Assembly: GCA_019022495.1 (NCBI GenBank)
Contig: JAFEKR010000022.1
Coordinates: forward strand, 496,001 to 560,000
Direction of reading: 5' to 3'
DNA from: Epichloe hybrida
Lineage: Eukaryota; Ascomycota; Sordariomycetes; Hypocreales; Clavicipitaceae
DNA length: 64,000 bases
A program made the translations under genes and the position numbers. The notes below the pieces were generated by a model. The model saw only the letters and a list, made by a program, of their open reading frames with translations, had not been told where the DNA came from and ran no database searches. The stretch's first letter is position 1; each line of letters begins with the position of its first letter. Positions 1 through 12,731 of this stretch are shown piece after piece.

Positions 1-1118
1 GCAGCCTTTGCTCTTATAGAAGGTCTAGATTCCTTTACTATCTTTAACTATAAAAGGAATGTTACTAATTTATTGTTTTTACTACTAATTAAGCTCCTAT
101 ATTTACCTATTACTATTATGAGGTTCTTCTTTTGCATTTTAGGAGCGTTATTGCTCTAATAAAATTAAAAGATTATAAAAACAGGAAAAATAGAAGAAAA
201 AGTAGTAGAAGTAGCAAAAGTAGTAATAAGAATAAATTAATAAAGATAATAAAAGTAACATAAGTTCTAAAAGTAACTAGAAAATAATCAGAAAAGTAAT
301 AAGGGAATAATAGGAATTACCACTTTCTATTTTTCGTAGAAAGGAGGGAAGGAGGTAATCTCTCTTTCTTACTAATAAGTATAGGGCAAATAGCACTAAT
401 AATAAAGGGGGCAAAAAACAAGCAGTAGATGCTTGTAGGAAGAGATTAAAGGTCTATTAGATAAAGGGAATATTTATAGAGAAGTTATAGATATGTTAGC
501 TAGCTTAGCTAAGGTTATTTAACGTTAGGTTTGAAATAAATGCCTCGTAGTAATAGATTCGGTTAGTTAGTTAGTTTTCTCGTGATGGACAATAAAATTA
601 ATAATTAATAATAATATCCTAGATAAATATAACGAAGTTATATCCCTAAGCCTAAGGGTTAATAAATCAATTCCTTAGAAGCCTAATAAGCCTATAACTA
701 GGATTCTAGTCTTTTCCTTTAGCACACTTATGCAGTTATGCCTCTCTACCGTAATAACTATTATAGCACAATAAGGGGTAGTAGTAGTAGTGTCTATAGA
801 AATATCTCTTCTTATAATACCTAGCTTATTTATAGTTATAAAGTTAACTACTAATTAGTGTTAGATGCACTAAGGTCCTGCGTAAGTAATAAATCCCATA
901 TAAGTGAAGTTAATAATAGTTAGTTAGCTAGCTAGGAAAGAGGGAGAGAAAAGAGAGGGAAAGTCTAGATACTAGGAAAGTAGGCGAAATCCGTATGTAG
1001 GGCACAAAAGGGGGTGGTGAATTAATGCAGCTAATCATATTGCGTGCATCGCGCCGGACCCACAATTGGTCTAGTCTTTAGCCACGATTGAACCGATGAA
1101 GATCCGAAGGAATCAACA
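1..1118 (-). mobile_element. Copia-type LTR retrotransposon copy A, right (5') end only
   Basis: This is the 5' part of a minus-strand Copia-type element whose body lies left of the window. Positions 1-858 align by eye with 41750-42626 of copy B, and the LTR at 859-1118 matches the LTRs of copies B and C. The text is RIP-degraded: dense TAA/TAG on both strands and no usable reading frame, although by position it should be the 5' leader and start of gag. The element sits inside element E, whose gag-like sequence resumes at 1119 with the presumed target-site duplication GATTA (1119-1123). The left duplication is outside the window. Confidence 0.8.
859..1118 (-). repeat. LTR of copy A (family ABC)
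   Basis: 260 bp starting TGTTAG and ending CAACA, the Copia TG...CA form. It is preceded by the shared internal motif CTAATTAG (851-858). The right half (about 1040-1118) keeps CpG and CpA sites that are mutated in the left half. Confidence 0.85.
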
Positions 1119-1123
1119 GATTA

Positions 1124-3401
1124 GGTATTTAATTAAAGCCTAAGGAAGGTCTTAAAGTAAAACCAGAGAATTATTTAAAATAAAGCTAACTCTTAATAAA
1201 CAGACTAAAGAAGATCTTAAAAAGAGTAAGAAAAAGCTACTTTATATTTATTATAATAAGCATAAGGTTAAGAAGTTAAAGAACGCTTAGAAGACTTACT
1301 AAACGCTTTACTTACTAAAGAATTAGAATATTAACTAAGATTAATTAAAAAAGGTAAAAGAAGTAATAAATTAATAACCTAATAATATTAAAAAGGCCTA
1401 TAACACATGGCTTAAGGAACATAATATAAAGAAAAGCAAGCTAGAAGGGGATATTATATTTGCAGCTATAGAGCTATCTTTAGAGGCTTTTTATGCCTAG
1501 GGGTGATCGTGTGTAATACTTAATAGTAGTACTTTAGTATATATCTTTAATAATAAACGCTAGTTTATTAACCTAGACTACAGTAACTAACTAAGTATCT
1601 GAGCTAGGTACGGAGTTACTAAAGCTTACGGCATTAGCATAGCCTAGATTAGATTAATAAATAGTTAGACCCTTATATTATTAAAAGTATAGTATTAACT
1701 AACCTTCTTTATAAATCTTATATTACTTTAGCTACTTATAAAGAAAGGTATAAGGTAGGATAATCTCATAGGGATTATAATAGACCTAGTAAGAGGTAAT
1801 TATAAGGTTTTTGAGACTATAACTATTAGTATATAACTATATATTAAAGGGAATAGCCCTAATAAGGCTTTTGCTATTAGAAGGGATTCTTATAACCTAA
1901 AACCCCTAATAGCTATAAAAGCAAACCTTTAGCATATAAGAATAGCTTATCTAGGTAAGGATATAATAGATTAAGTGCTTTAAAAGGTTAATATACTAAT
2001 AAAAGAGCGTAGTAAGGGTAAATATAAGATTTACTATATAGCTAAGGCATAGAGGCAAATATTGTGAGTTTCACAGATAGATTCCCTACCCTTAGGACCT
2101 CTTTAGGTTATAACCTATAACCTCTTTACTTAATCACAGGGCTATAATAAGGATTATTACATTACTCTCTTTACTTATAGAGTAATAGGCCTTCGCTATA
2201 TCTTTATAATCCTATTAAAGACTAATATTATGGCTTATTTTAATTAATTAGAAGTGCGTTACGTAAGGACCTTTAAAATCCATATTATGGTTATAATTAC
2301 TAATAAGGAAACTACCTTCTAGACTAAGAAGCAAGAAGTAGAGATTACTAATAAAGGTATTATTATTAGAAAGTCTAGTCTAGCTTATCTATATTAAAAT
2401 AGGCATGCTAAGAAGTCTAGGGGGGTAATAATAAGAGTTATAATAACTCTAATAACCTAAGCAAGCTTTCTAGATAATCTTTAGCCTATAGCTATGGAAG
2501 TAGCTATTTATATCCTTAATCACACACCTTAAAAGTCTCTAGATTAGCTTTTACTATATTAAGCCTTAAATAAATAGCTATAAGAGAATAAACTTTAATA
2601 AAACTATTTACTAAAGAAGCTAGAAGCTTTATTAAATTATCTTTAAGCTTTTAGTTATAAAGCTTTTGTAATAACTTATAATAGACTTAGGAAAATAGGT
2701 CTAAAGCTATCACAAAGAGCTTATATTAGTTATCTAGCTAGTTACATCTCTTCTACCTAATATCTAATTTAGGTACTAATAATACAGAGGAATTACTAGT
2801 TCTTATCAAGCTATATTACCTTTAATAAATTAATCTTCTATGCTTAAGAAAAGGACCTTTTAATAAAGGAAAAAGAGCCTAAAAAACGCCTCCTTTAAGA
2901 GCTTATAGAAGACTTTAAGGTTAATAATGTAGATATAGGACTTTCTTAGGATATAGGGCTCCCTTAGGCACTAGACTCCTTACCTCTAATTTAATAACAA
3001 GAAGATTAATATAATTATAATTAATTAAATAATAAAGAAAAGGAAAAAGGATTATAAGAAGCAATTTTCCTAACTCCTCTAACTTCACCTAGCTAATAAC
3101 CGGATTTTTTAGATTATAAACCGCTAAATATTAATAATTTACTAAATCCATCTAAAATAGATTATAAAGACAAAGATCTAGATATTCCTAATATTAATAA
3201 AGATAACCTCCTTAAAGCCTTTACTACTACCTTTACCTTAGAAGCTAAGAGTAAGGAAAAGCCTTATATATTAAGACTCCCTTTACCTCCTACTTATTAT
3301 AATTATTTAGCTAGGCACCCTAAAGAAAAAGCATTTATTAAAGCAAGAGATAAAGAGTATAATAAAGTTATTAATAATAAGGTTACTATTAAAGTTAGTA
3401 G
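1124..3401 (+). pseudogene. Element E gag-protease-integrase remnant
   Basis: Read through its stops, this shows the end of gag (about 1130-1490), then a protease-like stretch (about 1500-1590) where the usual D-S-G core is changed by RIP. A Copia integrase core follows at about 2070-2560, with readable words such as HLFTY-type and NHTP-KSLD (the NRTPTKSLDW region of integrase). The segment ends in the integrase-RT linker, where D is inserted. Stops are nearly all TAA/TAG, as expected from CAA, CAG and TGG hit by RIP. No function remains. Confidence 0.75.
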
Positions 3402-3406
3402 ATTAG

Positions 3407-3637
3407 TGTTGGTTACACTAAGGGATTGGTATGCACTAGTGTAACGTAAGGTCAGGTTCAATGATATAATAAGGTCTAAGGATTAAAGCTATCTATAGCG
3501 TTATATAGCCATAAGAAAAGGGGGACGCGAGTCACGTGTGTGCCTTGCGTACGGGTGCGGCTAATTATAGTGTAGCGCTGCTATATATGCTTCACTTTCC
3601 TAGTAGTTAACCTAATGTTAACCTAGTTATTATAACA
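3407..3637 (-). repeat. Left LTR of D
   Basis: 231 bp, TGTTGG to ATAACA. Compared with the right LTR it keeps G/C at nearly all differences in its first ~100 bp and has A/T at the differences in its last ~100 bp. Confidence 0.9.
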
Positions 3638-3720
3638 CTAGTAACTTCTTTTTTTAGGAAGAAAGTAGGGCAGGATAGATCTAGTACTAAAAGAGGGAAT
3701 TAGTAAGTATATAAATAAAA

Positions 3721-3749
3721 TAAGCCTATATAAGGATAAGTAAGTCTAA
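3721..3749 (-). other. Conserved 3' hairpin-like motif, D copy
   Basis: TAAGCCTATATAAGGATAAG followed by TAAGTCT. The same motif occurs in F, G and I between RNase H and the 3' LTR; arms AAGCCTA and TAGGCCT (here RIP-altered) can pair around a loop of about 12 nt. Confidence 0.55.
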
Positions 3750-3929
3750 TATTAAATTCGGACTCCCTATTAGTTAACAATACAATGCAAAGAAAATCAC
3801 TTAATCCACGGATTAGAAAGCAGGCTTAATCAGGAGCTTCTAAAAGCTTGAAAAACATAATAAAAATTAGGATCATTCAAAATGAACACAAGTGGATACA
3901 GGGAAATAAAATAAGGGCTTCTTATTAGC

Positions 3930-6900
3930 TTAGGCATAGTTAGATCGGGTTCTTGTCAATCTTATCCAGTCTCTAGTCTCTTTACCTAGCCTTTAACTTA
4001 AATTACGGCTTCGTTTAAGTTAATAAAGGTCTCGAGGCTCTTATTTAGAGATGCCTTTGTTATTACGTTAGCAAGGTTGTTATTGCCATTAATCTATTAT
4101 ACTTTATAGATCTCTTATTACTCATATGATTACCGAAGTGCTATAATGTTAATTATAAGGCGTTTCTCCTTCGTAGAACCTAGCTTTATAAGACACTTAT
4201 ATAACAAAAAAGAGTCTATATAGATAATCATAGGGATACGGTTAATCTTTAATTAGTCTGTGATTATATTAAGGGTTGTGGTAATTACATAGGCTATATT
4301 AGTACCTTATACTATTAAGTATAGTTTAGAAGTGAGGGCGCTATAGGTTACATGCTTACTCTTTGTTAAGCTATACGTAATGATGTTGCCTTTTAAGGTA
4401 AATATGTTATCTTTTGCCTCTTTGTTACTAATTATAATTACATATCCTATCTAGGAACTTAGATCTTTGTTGTTAGCGAGGGATTTATTTATAAATATAA
4501 ATAACTTTATATTCTCGAGGTCTAGAGGGATGTAATGTAGGCCTTAGTCTTAATGTCAGATCTGCTAGTTAAGTTACTTGTTTAATTAAGTTATATTATT
4601 AGGAGTTGGATCCTAATGTTATACTGTAATTAACAGGTTATAAAGGGCTTTAGGTTAATAGATAGTTATAATATAACTTCCTTATGCTTATTATTTAACG
4701 TAATCTTGTTTTATAGTTAGCAATTATAAGTTAATCTGCTTAATCTTCTTGCTCTAGCCTTTTTAACGAAGTTCTATTAAGTTATTATTATTCTAGGTAA
4801 GGATATAACTATTAAAGATAAGGGGATTCTTAGCTAATAGCTTTTGCTTTAGCTTTACTAAGAAATTCGCCTTCTGCAGTTCCTTCTCTTCAAGGTTATA
4901 GAAATCCTAGTTACTAAGGCCTAGCGTATTGTCAGTCTGCATGCTAACTACTCTAAAGAGGTTATTATTATTCTCTTCTATAATTAGCAAGCATAGGTTA
5001 TAGGATAAAGTTATTATCTTAAGTATCTCTTTATAGTAATGGAAGTAGGTTGCGAACTAGTAGGTTCTAGCTTTTGTGATTCTGTATAAAGGCTTAATAA
5101 CTTCTATGATAGTTCCTTTAGGGAACAGATGTGCTATCTGCTTAGGTAATATAGTAATAATTAATCTTGTGAGCTACGTTTTCGATTACACGTAAGCTTA
5201 TATAATATCTTGAATCTATAGGATAATTCCTCTGGATTTAAGTAATAGTGTGATTGCGATAATTAATCGTTAGCTTGATCTTTGGATTGTTGGGGATTGG
5301 GTTAGGATGAAATCCTTCCCTTTGTTATTTATCCCTTGAATTATAAGTTATAACTTTTTGTATAGCGTAGCTATTCCTTTGCCTTTAATTTCTCTTACTA
5401 TACGAGATTTAAAGAGTCTCTTGTTACTATGTTTAGTAGGATTAAACAGCGTGAATTTAAATATATTACAGGCTTATAAAGCATTAATCTTAATCTAATC
5501 TAATAGCTTAAAGGGCTTGCCTAGGGTTATAATCTTTCCTTCTTAATGTAACTAAAGGGCTAGATTCTAATTAGCTTCTTTCTTTACTATAATAAATGCT
5601 ACACTTAACTTGCCGTTAGCTATAAGTTTCTCTATTAATACTTCCTCTTAGTCTTTATTCACTAAGTACGTGGTTATTATATATTTAGTTCCTATAAGGT
5701 TAAATTAAACTATAAGCTTCTTTTATAGTTTTCTATGCTTTCTCTTAGGCTATAGTAGTTCCTTATTTATTTCTAAAGCTTTAGGGATAATCTCTTTAAT
5801 TATTAGGATCTTATTTATACCTATAGCTTAGTCTTTACCTCTAGGTATTAACTTACGAAGTTCTTTAGTATAGTATAGGTTATAATAGTATGGTTTAATA
5901 ACTATTAATTAGAATCTTATTAGTCTACGGGGCATTTAAAGGATATAGGTTTCTTTATTAGTAGTAAGAAGCTTATAGGGGCTATGCTATCTATCTTTCT
6001 CTCTCTATATATATATATCTAACTATAACGGAAGTTAGTGTGTTAGTAGCGTATCTAGGCTATTTTAGGTTCTTAGAGTATTATAAACTTATTGCTTTAC
6101 TAGGAGTTATTAGACCTTATTAGTAGCTTTGCGAATTACTTTAGCTTATTAAATAATAAATATACTTAGCGGTGACTCGTTAGTTATCCGTGGATATGCA
6201 CTAAAGATAAGAATTATAGGAATAAGACTATTAGGGCTTGCTAAGTTATTTATAGCTTTTATAGCTATCTAAAGTTATTGCTTAGGTATAAGATCTTAAC
6301 CTATAGAGTCTGTAATGATTGTATAGGCTTGCTATAATAGTTTGTAATAGCGTTTAACTTTTCTAATGCTATTATAGGCCTTAACTAGGACTTTATTAAT
6401 CTTAATTAATAGTAATTATATATAATACTTAAATTCTACTAATGTAAAGTTCTTTCTAGTATTATGGATAATCTATTCTAGAGGACTAAGGTAGGTATTA
6501 ATCTAGTATTCACGTAAGGCATTCTAAATATTACGTGCCTTCTGCTTATTTAGATTAAGGAATTAGGCTACTTAAAACAAGGTTATAGAATTAATAATAT
6601 AAAGAATAGGTTATCTGTTAATTTAAATAATATTAACTATGATCTTATAGTTAAACTTATAGTTATCTTTGATTATAAACTTGAATTTACCTAGGGCCTT
6701 TCTGTTTATTTAGTAATAGTAGTAAATTTCAGTTAATTATTTAATAGCCTTTACTTTAATATTATATCTAGCTTAGTTTAGTATCTTTGTGAGCTATTTA
6801 ACTAATAGGTGACTAAATCATTAATATAGTTAATAAAGTTCTATTTCTAATAGGTGGAAAGCTACTGTTTCTCTAGCTTCTAAAGTCCACTAAAGATATC

Positions 6901-8701
6901 CCTATTTCCTAATAATAGGAACTATCTTATTATCTTAGATTAATATGTTTGTAAGGTTATTTACCTTAACATGTAACCTATCTATATTATCTAAAGAGAA
7001 TAAGAAAGATGTATGTGTGTTAATTATATAGAAAGGGATGTTGCCTAGCTTTATTAGTACATTAACTACTCCTTTTATAATCGCGCTCCTAGCACTAAAT
7101 TTAATTATCTTTTCTAGAGTTAGTTTAATCTTTAGTAATAGTATTAATCTTAGTAAAGCTTATACTTATCTGATTCTAGCTGTTAAGATACCTAAGGCTC
7201 CTGTGTTAGGTATTATCCCTTAGAAAACTTCTTTAAAGTAATGTTCCTCTAAAATATAAGAGGTTTTTATATTATTAAAGGGATTATGCTTAAGGTATAT
7301 ATGCTTAAATGATTTATCTCTTAGGATATTAATAATATTACTATTAACTAGTTGAAATCCTAATGTAAAAAATTATGTAATACTTAACTAGTTAAACTTT
7401 AATATAGAAGTCTCTTTAGCGTTATTATCCTTGTCTTTATTATTGTTAGACTTAATAAAGGTTTTGGCTAATTCCCACGCTCTATTAGTAAGGTTATTAG
7501 CTTCTTTAAATACTTAGCCTTTATAGGCCGCGAGGAATACCTAATACTTTTTCTCTATTAGTAGTAATTAGTGCCTCTTGTTCTTTTACTAATATTTCTT
7601 TACCTCTTTCTAGTCTTTCTCTAGATAGTTTATTAACTAGCATCTATTCTTATTATAGACGTGGTATTTACTATAGTTATAGCCTTAGTTATAGTAACTA
7701 TAGCCTCTGCCTTAACCTTGTTAATTATATAGTTAGTTATAATGGTAGTTTGTAAATATTACCTCTGATTTATTAGTATTAGTAGTACTAATAGTGCTTT
7801 AGTTAAATTAGGTAGCTGATTTATTAGCTTTGGTAATAGAGATTGATTTACGGAGGTCTCTAGTAAGTCCTTTAAAGCTAGGTAAATAATTGTATTTAGC
7901 TTGCTTACACTCTAGAACACTAGAAATTGCGCTTAGGGTCTGATAATAGAGTTTTATATTAACTGTTAATAGGGGAAAGAGTCCTTTATAAATACGTTTA
8001 AGGGTTATAAGTAGAATCTTAAGATAATCTAGTTTGGATTTATCTAGATTAGTAGCAATAATGTTCCTAAGCGTTATACTGTTCTATTCTTAGCAATAGA
8101 ACTATTAGTTACTTCCTGTTTTAAATTGTTAATAAATGTTATTAACTATTTGTTCGTATATAAAGCCTTTATTTACTAGATAATTAAGGTAATACTGCTT
8201 GGCATTACCTGAAAGCATAATAGGAAGGGCCTTATGTATGTATTCCTATAGGAGATTTAGTCTGTTGTATTTGATTTAGAATAAGTTAACTTTTAGCGTG
8301 AGGAAGTTGTATATCTTCTTACTATAATAGTTATTATCCTTATAGCTCTTTGTAAGTTCTAAGATCTTTCTTACGATTTAATCTTTAGATAGGATTGTCA
8401 CTGTTTGCATAGCTAGGGTCATTTGTTGTATTAGTTATTCCAGGATAATTGGTGGAATTGTCGGATTTGTCAGGGGTTTAGGTGTGTTTCTTCCTGGAGG
8501 TGGTTGTGTAGCTGGAGGGTTGTTTGAAGCGGGATTATGAGGGTTATTAATTAGGGGATTATATACAGGAGGGTAATGGATAGGGGCAGTGTGAATTAAA
8601 GAGCTTGTAATCGGAGGGCTTTTGAGGGTGGGATTATTTAAAGAGAGGAATTTGCCTGTGGTGATTTGCTTCGCGATTTCGTTTTCAGGCCACTATGACA
8701 T
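3930..8701 (-). pseudogene. Element D gag-pol remnant
   Basis: The minus-strand gag appears to begin at 8701 (ATG, rc of 8699-8701), with reading M-S-stop-W-P-E-N-E-I-A-K; codon 3 is TAG, most simply a CAG hit by RIP. The gag N-terminus (about 8701-8420) is proline-rich and unusually well preserved. A zinc-knuckle remnant lies near 7637-7669, reading K-Y-H-V-Y-N-K-N-R-C, with two Cys changed to Tyr (TGY to TAY). Integrase, RT and RNase H follow leftward. The RNase H end near 4020-4130 has the I-x-N-x-N-N-L-A-x-x-I-T-K pattern of fungal Copia elements. Not functional. Confidence 0.7.
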
Positions 8702-9432
8702 TATTTCTTCTTTAAGGACTTAAATTAACAATTTAACAATCTTACTGCTTTGATTTCAAATAATATAAACGCTATTCTTGCGTAGGCAGTCTTGTAATTC
8801 GTATACTAAAGGTTATAAAGCTTAATTAAGTGTTTCTTTTATCTAGCTATTAAGGTTATTATAGAAGATCTCCTAAAGAGTAAGATCTTTATATTAACCG
8901 CTCTTATAGATATTAATTATCTAAGTAAGATAGTTATTAAGCTCCTATTCCTTAGTAGTCTAAGGATTTAGTTCTCTTAAGCTCTCCTAGTTAGTAGTAA
9001 TAACTAAGGTATGTTTTTAAAGTTATAGAGGTAGGCTTACTTTGTTAGGTCTTAACTAGGTAAGCTGCTTTCCTTTAGTAATCTATAATAAAGCTTATTT
9101 ATTACTTAGGGGTGCTATTATTAATAGTCTTTAGCTAGTGAGGCTAAGGGATTTTTAACTAGTAAGGTTAAGGGGTTTTTAATCTCTAGTTTAAGAAGTT
9201 ATATGTAGTTATAAACTCTTAGTTAGTTAATTAGTTTTCTTGTGATAGATAATAGGATTAATTCTTCTATTAATAGTTAGAGACTTGCTAATAGAAAAAG
9301 TCAAATCCCTAGGAAGCCTAATATCTAGTATCTAGAGTCTATCTTCCTTTAGCACACTTCCTTAGGTAGCTAAAGGAAGGCCTCTTCTTAAGTAATTCCT
9401 AGCTTATCTATGGTTTTTTAACTACTAATTAG

Positions 9433-9663
9433 TGTTAGTTACACTAAGGGATTAGTATGCACTAGTGTAACGTAGGGTCAGGTTTAATAATATAATAAGG
9501 TCTAAGGATTAAAGCTATCTATAGCGTTATATAGCTATAAGAAAAGGGGGACGCGAGTTACATGTATGCCTCGCGTACGGGTGTGGCTAATCACAGTGCG
9601 GCGCTGCCGCACGTGCTCCACTTTCCTAGTGGTCAACCTAATGTTAACCCGGTTGTCGCAACA
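9433..9663 (-). repeat. Right LTR of D
   Basis: 231 bp, TGTTAG to CGCAACA. Mirror image of the left LTR in damage: the outer (right) half keeps CGGCGC and similar GC text, the inner half has A/T. Confidence 0.9.
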
Positions 9664-9668
9664 ATTAG

Positions 9669-10067
9669 AAGTCCCTTTATATATTAAGATCTTAGGGCTT
9701 ACTTAGGTATTTGCCTATAAGCTAGATTAATTAGGCTACCTTATAAGGCATAAGGCTTAATTATGTATGCTTAGGAATTAATAAGCAAAAGGGAACCTTT
9801 CTATAAGAGCTACTATATTAGCAGGTATTATATTTAGGCTTCTTATAGTAATTCTATATTACTTTAACCTTAAAGCTTATTAGTATAACTTTATTATAGC
9901 TTTCCTAAACTTAATACTAGATAAAGAGGTATATTATAAGATACCGCTAGGTTATAAGTATAAATAAGCTTATTTAAAGCTCTTACGCGCTATCTATAGG
10001 CTATATAAAGCTTCTTTTCTTTAGATAAAGGAATTAATTAAATAATTAGTAAGTAAAGGATTTATAT
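9669..10067 (+). pseudogene. Element E reverse transcriptase remnant, N-terminal part
   Basis: This is the continuation of E after D. Read through stops it gives the Copia RT start (the equivalent of D-A-R-L / SQFDVVNAF regions), then is cut at 10072 by the insertion of F. Too decayed for residue-level statements. Confidence 0.6.
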
Positions 10068-10072
10068 AAATC

Positions 10073-10368
10073 TGTTGGTATCTACAGGATACCATTGACC
10101 TACGCGTAGGGTTTTCGGGGTGGACTAAAGTGCACGTAATTATTATATATTCTAGTCTATTAAAGCAAGCAAAAGAGGGATTAAATAGAAGCAAAGAGAG
10201 TGCGCTATTTATTACAGGAAGAGAGGCCTTAATTAGGGTTATTAGCGAAGAGGCCACATGTGCTAACCCCGATCGTAGCGCGGTTAGGCTAGATATGTGG
10301 GTCTGTGATGTAACGCGCCTACCTAATTAAAGGCGCGCACCCTTGTTAATATTATGCTTATTCTAATA
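10073..10368 (-). repeat. Left LTR of F
   Basis: 296 bp, TGTTGG to TTCTAATA. The outer (left) half keeps GC-rich words such as TACGCGTAGGG; the inner end is RIP-altered (AACA to AATA). Confidence 0.9.
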
Positions 10369-10524
10369 CTAGAAACTCTCTCTTTTTAATATAATTATTA
10401 ACGTATAATATTAATAAGAGAAGTAAACAGAAATTAAGGAATGAATAAGATTAAATAATCACGAATAATATTATAAGAAAAGGGCAAGGGGAAGGGGTAT
10501 AATAAACAATAAAATCCAATCTAT

Positions 10525-10550
10525 AAGCCTATGTAAGGATAAGTAGGCCT
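10525..10550 (-). other. Conserved 3' hairpin-like motif, F copy
   Basis: Best preserved copy: AAGCCTATGTAAGG then ATAAGTAGGCCT. The arms AAGCCTA and TAGGCCT pair with one G-T type mismatch. It lies between RNase H and the 3' LTR. Confidence 0.6.
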
Positions 10551-10605
10551 AATTCCTAACACCTTTAATCTTATTAGATTAACACAAACGTTATAATCGC
10601 GTAAC

Positions 10606-10887
10606 CTACCCTTCTATTCTAATAGTTGCCTTGTTACTCGTAATAAACCTCTTAAATGCCTTATTTAGTAATGCCTTTGTAAATGCATTAGCAAGGTTAT
10701 TATTCCTATTAATCCATCTGATCTCGCAGATCTCTTGTCGCTCGTATAATTGACGAAGGGCTATGATATTAATTATAAGACGCTTCTCCTTCGTGGTACT
10801 AAGCTTAATAAGGTATTTATACAAAGAGTACGAATCAGTACAGACAATAACAGGAATTGTGGGGAGGTTCAATCGATGGGTGATCAA
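10606..10887 (-). pseudogene. Element F RNase H fragment (open 93 codons)
   Basis: This minus-strand stretch stays open and gives the C-terminal half of a fungal Copia RNase H. Visible words are V-C-T-D-S-Y-S-L-Y (with the catalytic Asp), T-K-E-K-R-L, E-I-R-W-I-N and A-F-T-K-A-L. The N-terminal half of the domain is missing because the frame meets the deletion junction at 10891-10897. The same region of G (26600-26880) is closed by stops, so this copy is markedly less RIP-mutated. It is not expected to act alone. Confidence 0.75.
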
Positions 10888-10897
10888 CCCAAGCGTT

Positions 10898-12731
10898 GGA
10901 GGTCAACGGGAGGATTAATGATGCAGCCCCTACATTCCGGGATTCCCTTGCAGGCATTCAGAATCTGACTGCGGAGGTCTAATTCCAACTGGGATCCATG
11001 AGGATTTGCCCTTTAGAGATTTGAAAGCTTTGTTATAAGGTCTTTAAAGCACTTAATCTTTAATTTACTAGGGTTCTCTTGGATAATTATAAGTAGTTAT
11101 AATCTTCCCTATAATAGATAGTTCTTTTAATACGTATTATCTATCTTAAACTTCTACCTAATCCTACAGATAAGAGTTAGGAGATCTTAAGGGTCTCCTT
11201 AGCTTAAAAGGTTCTCTAAGAAGTACTATAAAGGTTTTCCTTTTAGTATAAACTTAAAACCATAGCCTAACTATTCTTATATAATTCCTAGTATCTTATA
11301 CTTCCTTTAATAGGTTAAGAGCTTAATATTAAGAATATTATACTCCCTAGTGCTATACTTAATGCTCTTATTACTATAGAATTTATTAAGATTAAGTAGT
11401 TACTTTAATAAGGGTTAGCCTATCTCCTAAGGGGGAATAGGGATAATTAAATCTTATAAAAGAGGTGCTATAGTTCTAGACTATAAAGGGGGATTATAAT
11501 ATCTTACTATAGGAGGGGAAGTAAGGGGGGTCTAGGGTTATAGTTAAGGGCTTATAATAGGGGGATTACCTTTACTATTATACCTTTGCCTTATACTTAG
11601 TATACTTAGGGATTAGTATAATAGAATCTAGGAATAGAATAGGAGTAATTGTGGTAGTTAAGGGGATTAGGGATAATATAAAGTAATTAGTTACTTTAGT
11701 TAATCTCTAAAAGAAGGGATACTAATAGGAAGGAGGTCTTTATAGAAATCCTTCTTTGCTATTTGCCTCTTAAAGGGGGAATACTTCCTAGTAACTTCCT
11801 ATATTTCTTCTTCTTTTTAGTTATAGAATTTATTATAGTTAATAATATCTTTAAGTAAGACTACTATCTTATAGTAACTCTATAAGTCTATATAGATACT
11901 ACTAAAGAAGAGAAAGTCTTAAAGACTCTTTATAGCTTTAGGATTTACTACTTAAAATATTTCTTATTTTTATCCTCTAAAGTTATTACTAAAGATAGTA
12001 AATAGGGTTTATAAGTATAAGTTCTTATATTTATAAGTTACTTTCTTAATAAGAATCTAGGCTATAAGTTCTTTAAGAGTAATGTTTACTTTAAGATTAA
12101 ATAATTCCTTATTCTCTAGTGCTTATTATATAATATATTAGTATAAATTAAGGGATATATAGTTAAGAAGGTAAGATATAACTTATAGATTAGCTTCTCT
12201 TCTAGTATCCTTAGGGGGGAAGGTGTGTTTATAATTAGAGAGAATACCTTAGGCTTTAGATCCCTTTAGTTAATCTTAATGTTTTACTATAATATTAGTA
12301 ATAAATAAGGGGGTAAGGGAAATAAAGAATTAATAGAAGTCTAAAGGATTATAAGTAAAGCTATTATCTTTATCCCTTAGTAGGTTTAATTAAATAATTA
12401 AGAATAGGTTAGGTTAGTTACTAACTAAGCCTTAATTATTTAATAAACACGCTTCTAAGGGTTTATTTACGTAATAGACGCGCTAGTTAAATAAATAAAG
12501 ATAGGTTAGGTTAGTTACTAACTAGGCCTTAATTAAGTTAATAAGCTTAGGTTTAGTATAGAGCTAGTTATAGTTACTTAAGGTAAAAGGAGAGCTAGAT
12601 TATACTTCTTCCTTAGTATATTTAGTATCTTAGAGTAGCACTTTCTTTTTTATAAGGTAAGTCCTTAATACTAATACCTCTTCTATAAACCTTACTAATC
12701 TATAGTATTTATAGAGATAACTACTAATTAG
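10898..12731 (-). pseudogene. Element F gag and 5' leader remnant
   Basis: Reverse-complement match to 21337-23170 of G (gag upstream of the zinc knuckle). Positions 10898-11040 are GC-balanced; beyond that RIP is heavy. The CTAATTAG motif (12724-12731) abuts the 5' LTR. Confidence 0.7.

Larger units (their letters stand above)
3407..9663 (-). mobile_element. Copia-type LTR retrotransposon D, full length
   Basis: A 6257-bp element with 231-bp LTRs at both ends and perfect ATTAG target duplications (3402-3406 and 9664-9668). It lies in the integrase-RT region of E, in opposite orientation. RNase H is at the left (about 4000-4400), RT at about 4700-5900, integrase about 6000-7000, gag at the right (to 8701). 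It is RIP-degraded throughout, less so in the outer LTR halves and the start of gag. The internal motif CTAATTAG is at 9425-9432. Confidence 0.9.

Noticed and set aside
7038..7223. 61-codon plus-strand open frame
   Set aside because: Lies antisense to the integrase/gag region of D; a product of AT-rich composition.
10130..10330. 66-codon plus frame and the antisense 10021-10257 frame
   Set aside because: Inside the left LTR of F; equivalent frames recur in other LTRs of the family (12734-12985, 21052-21279, 27217-27420).
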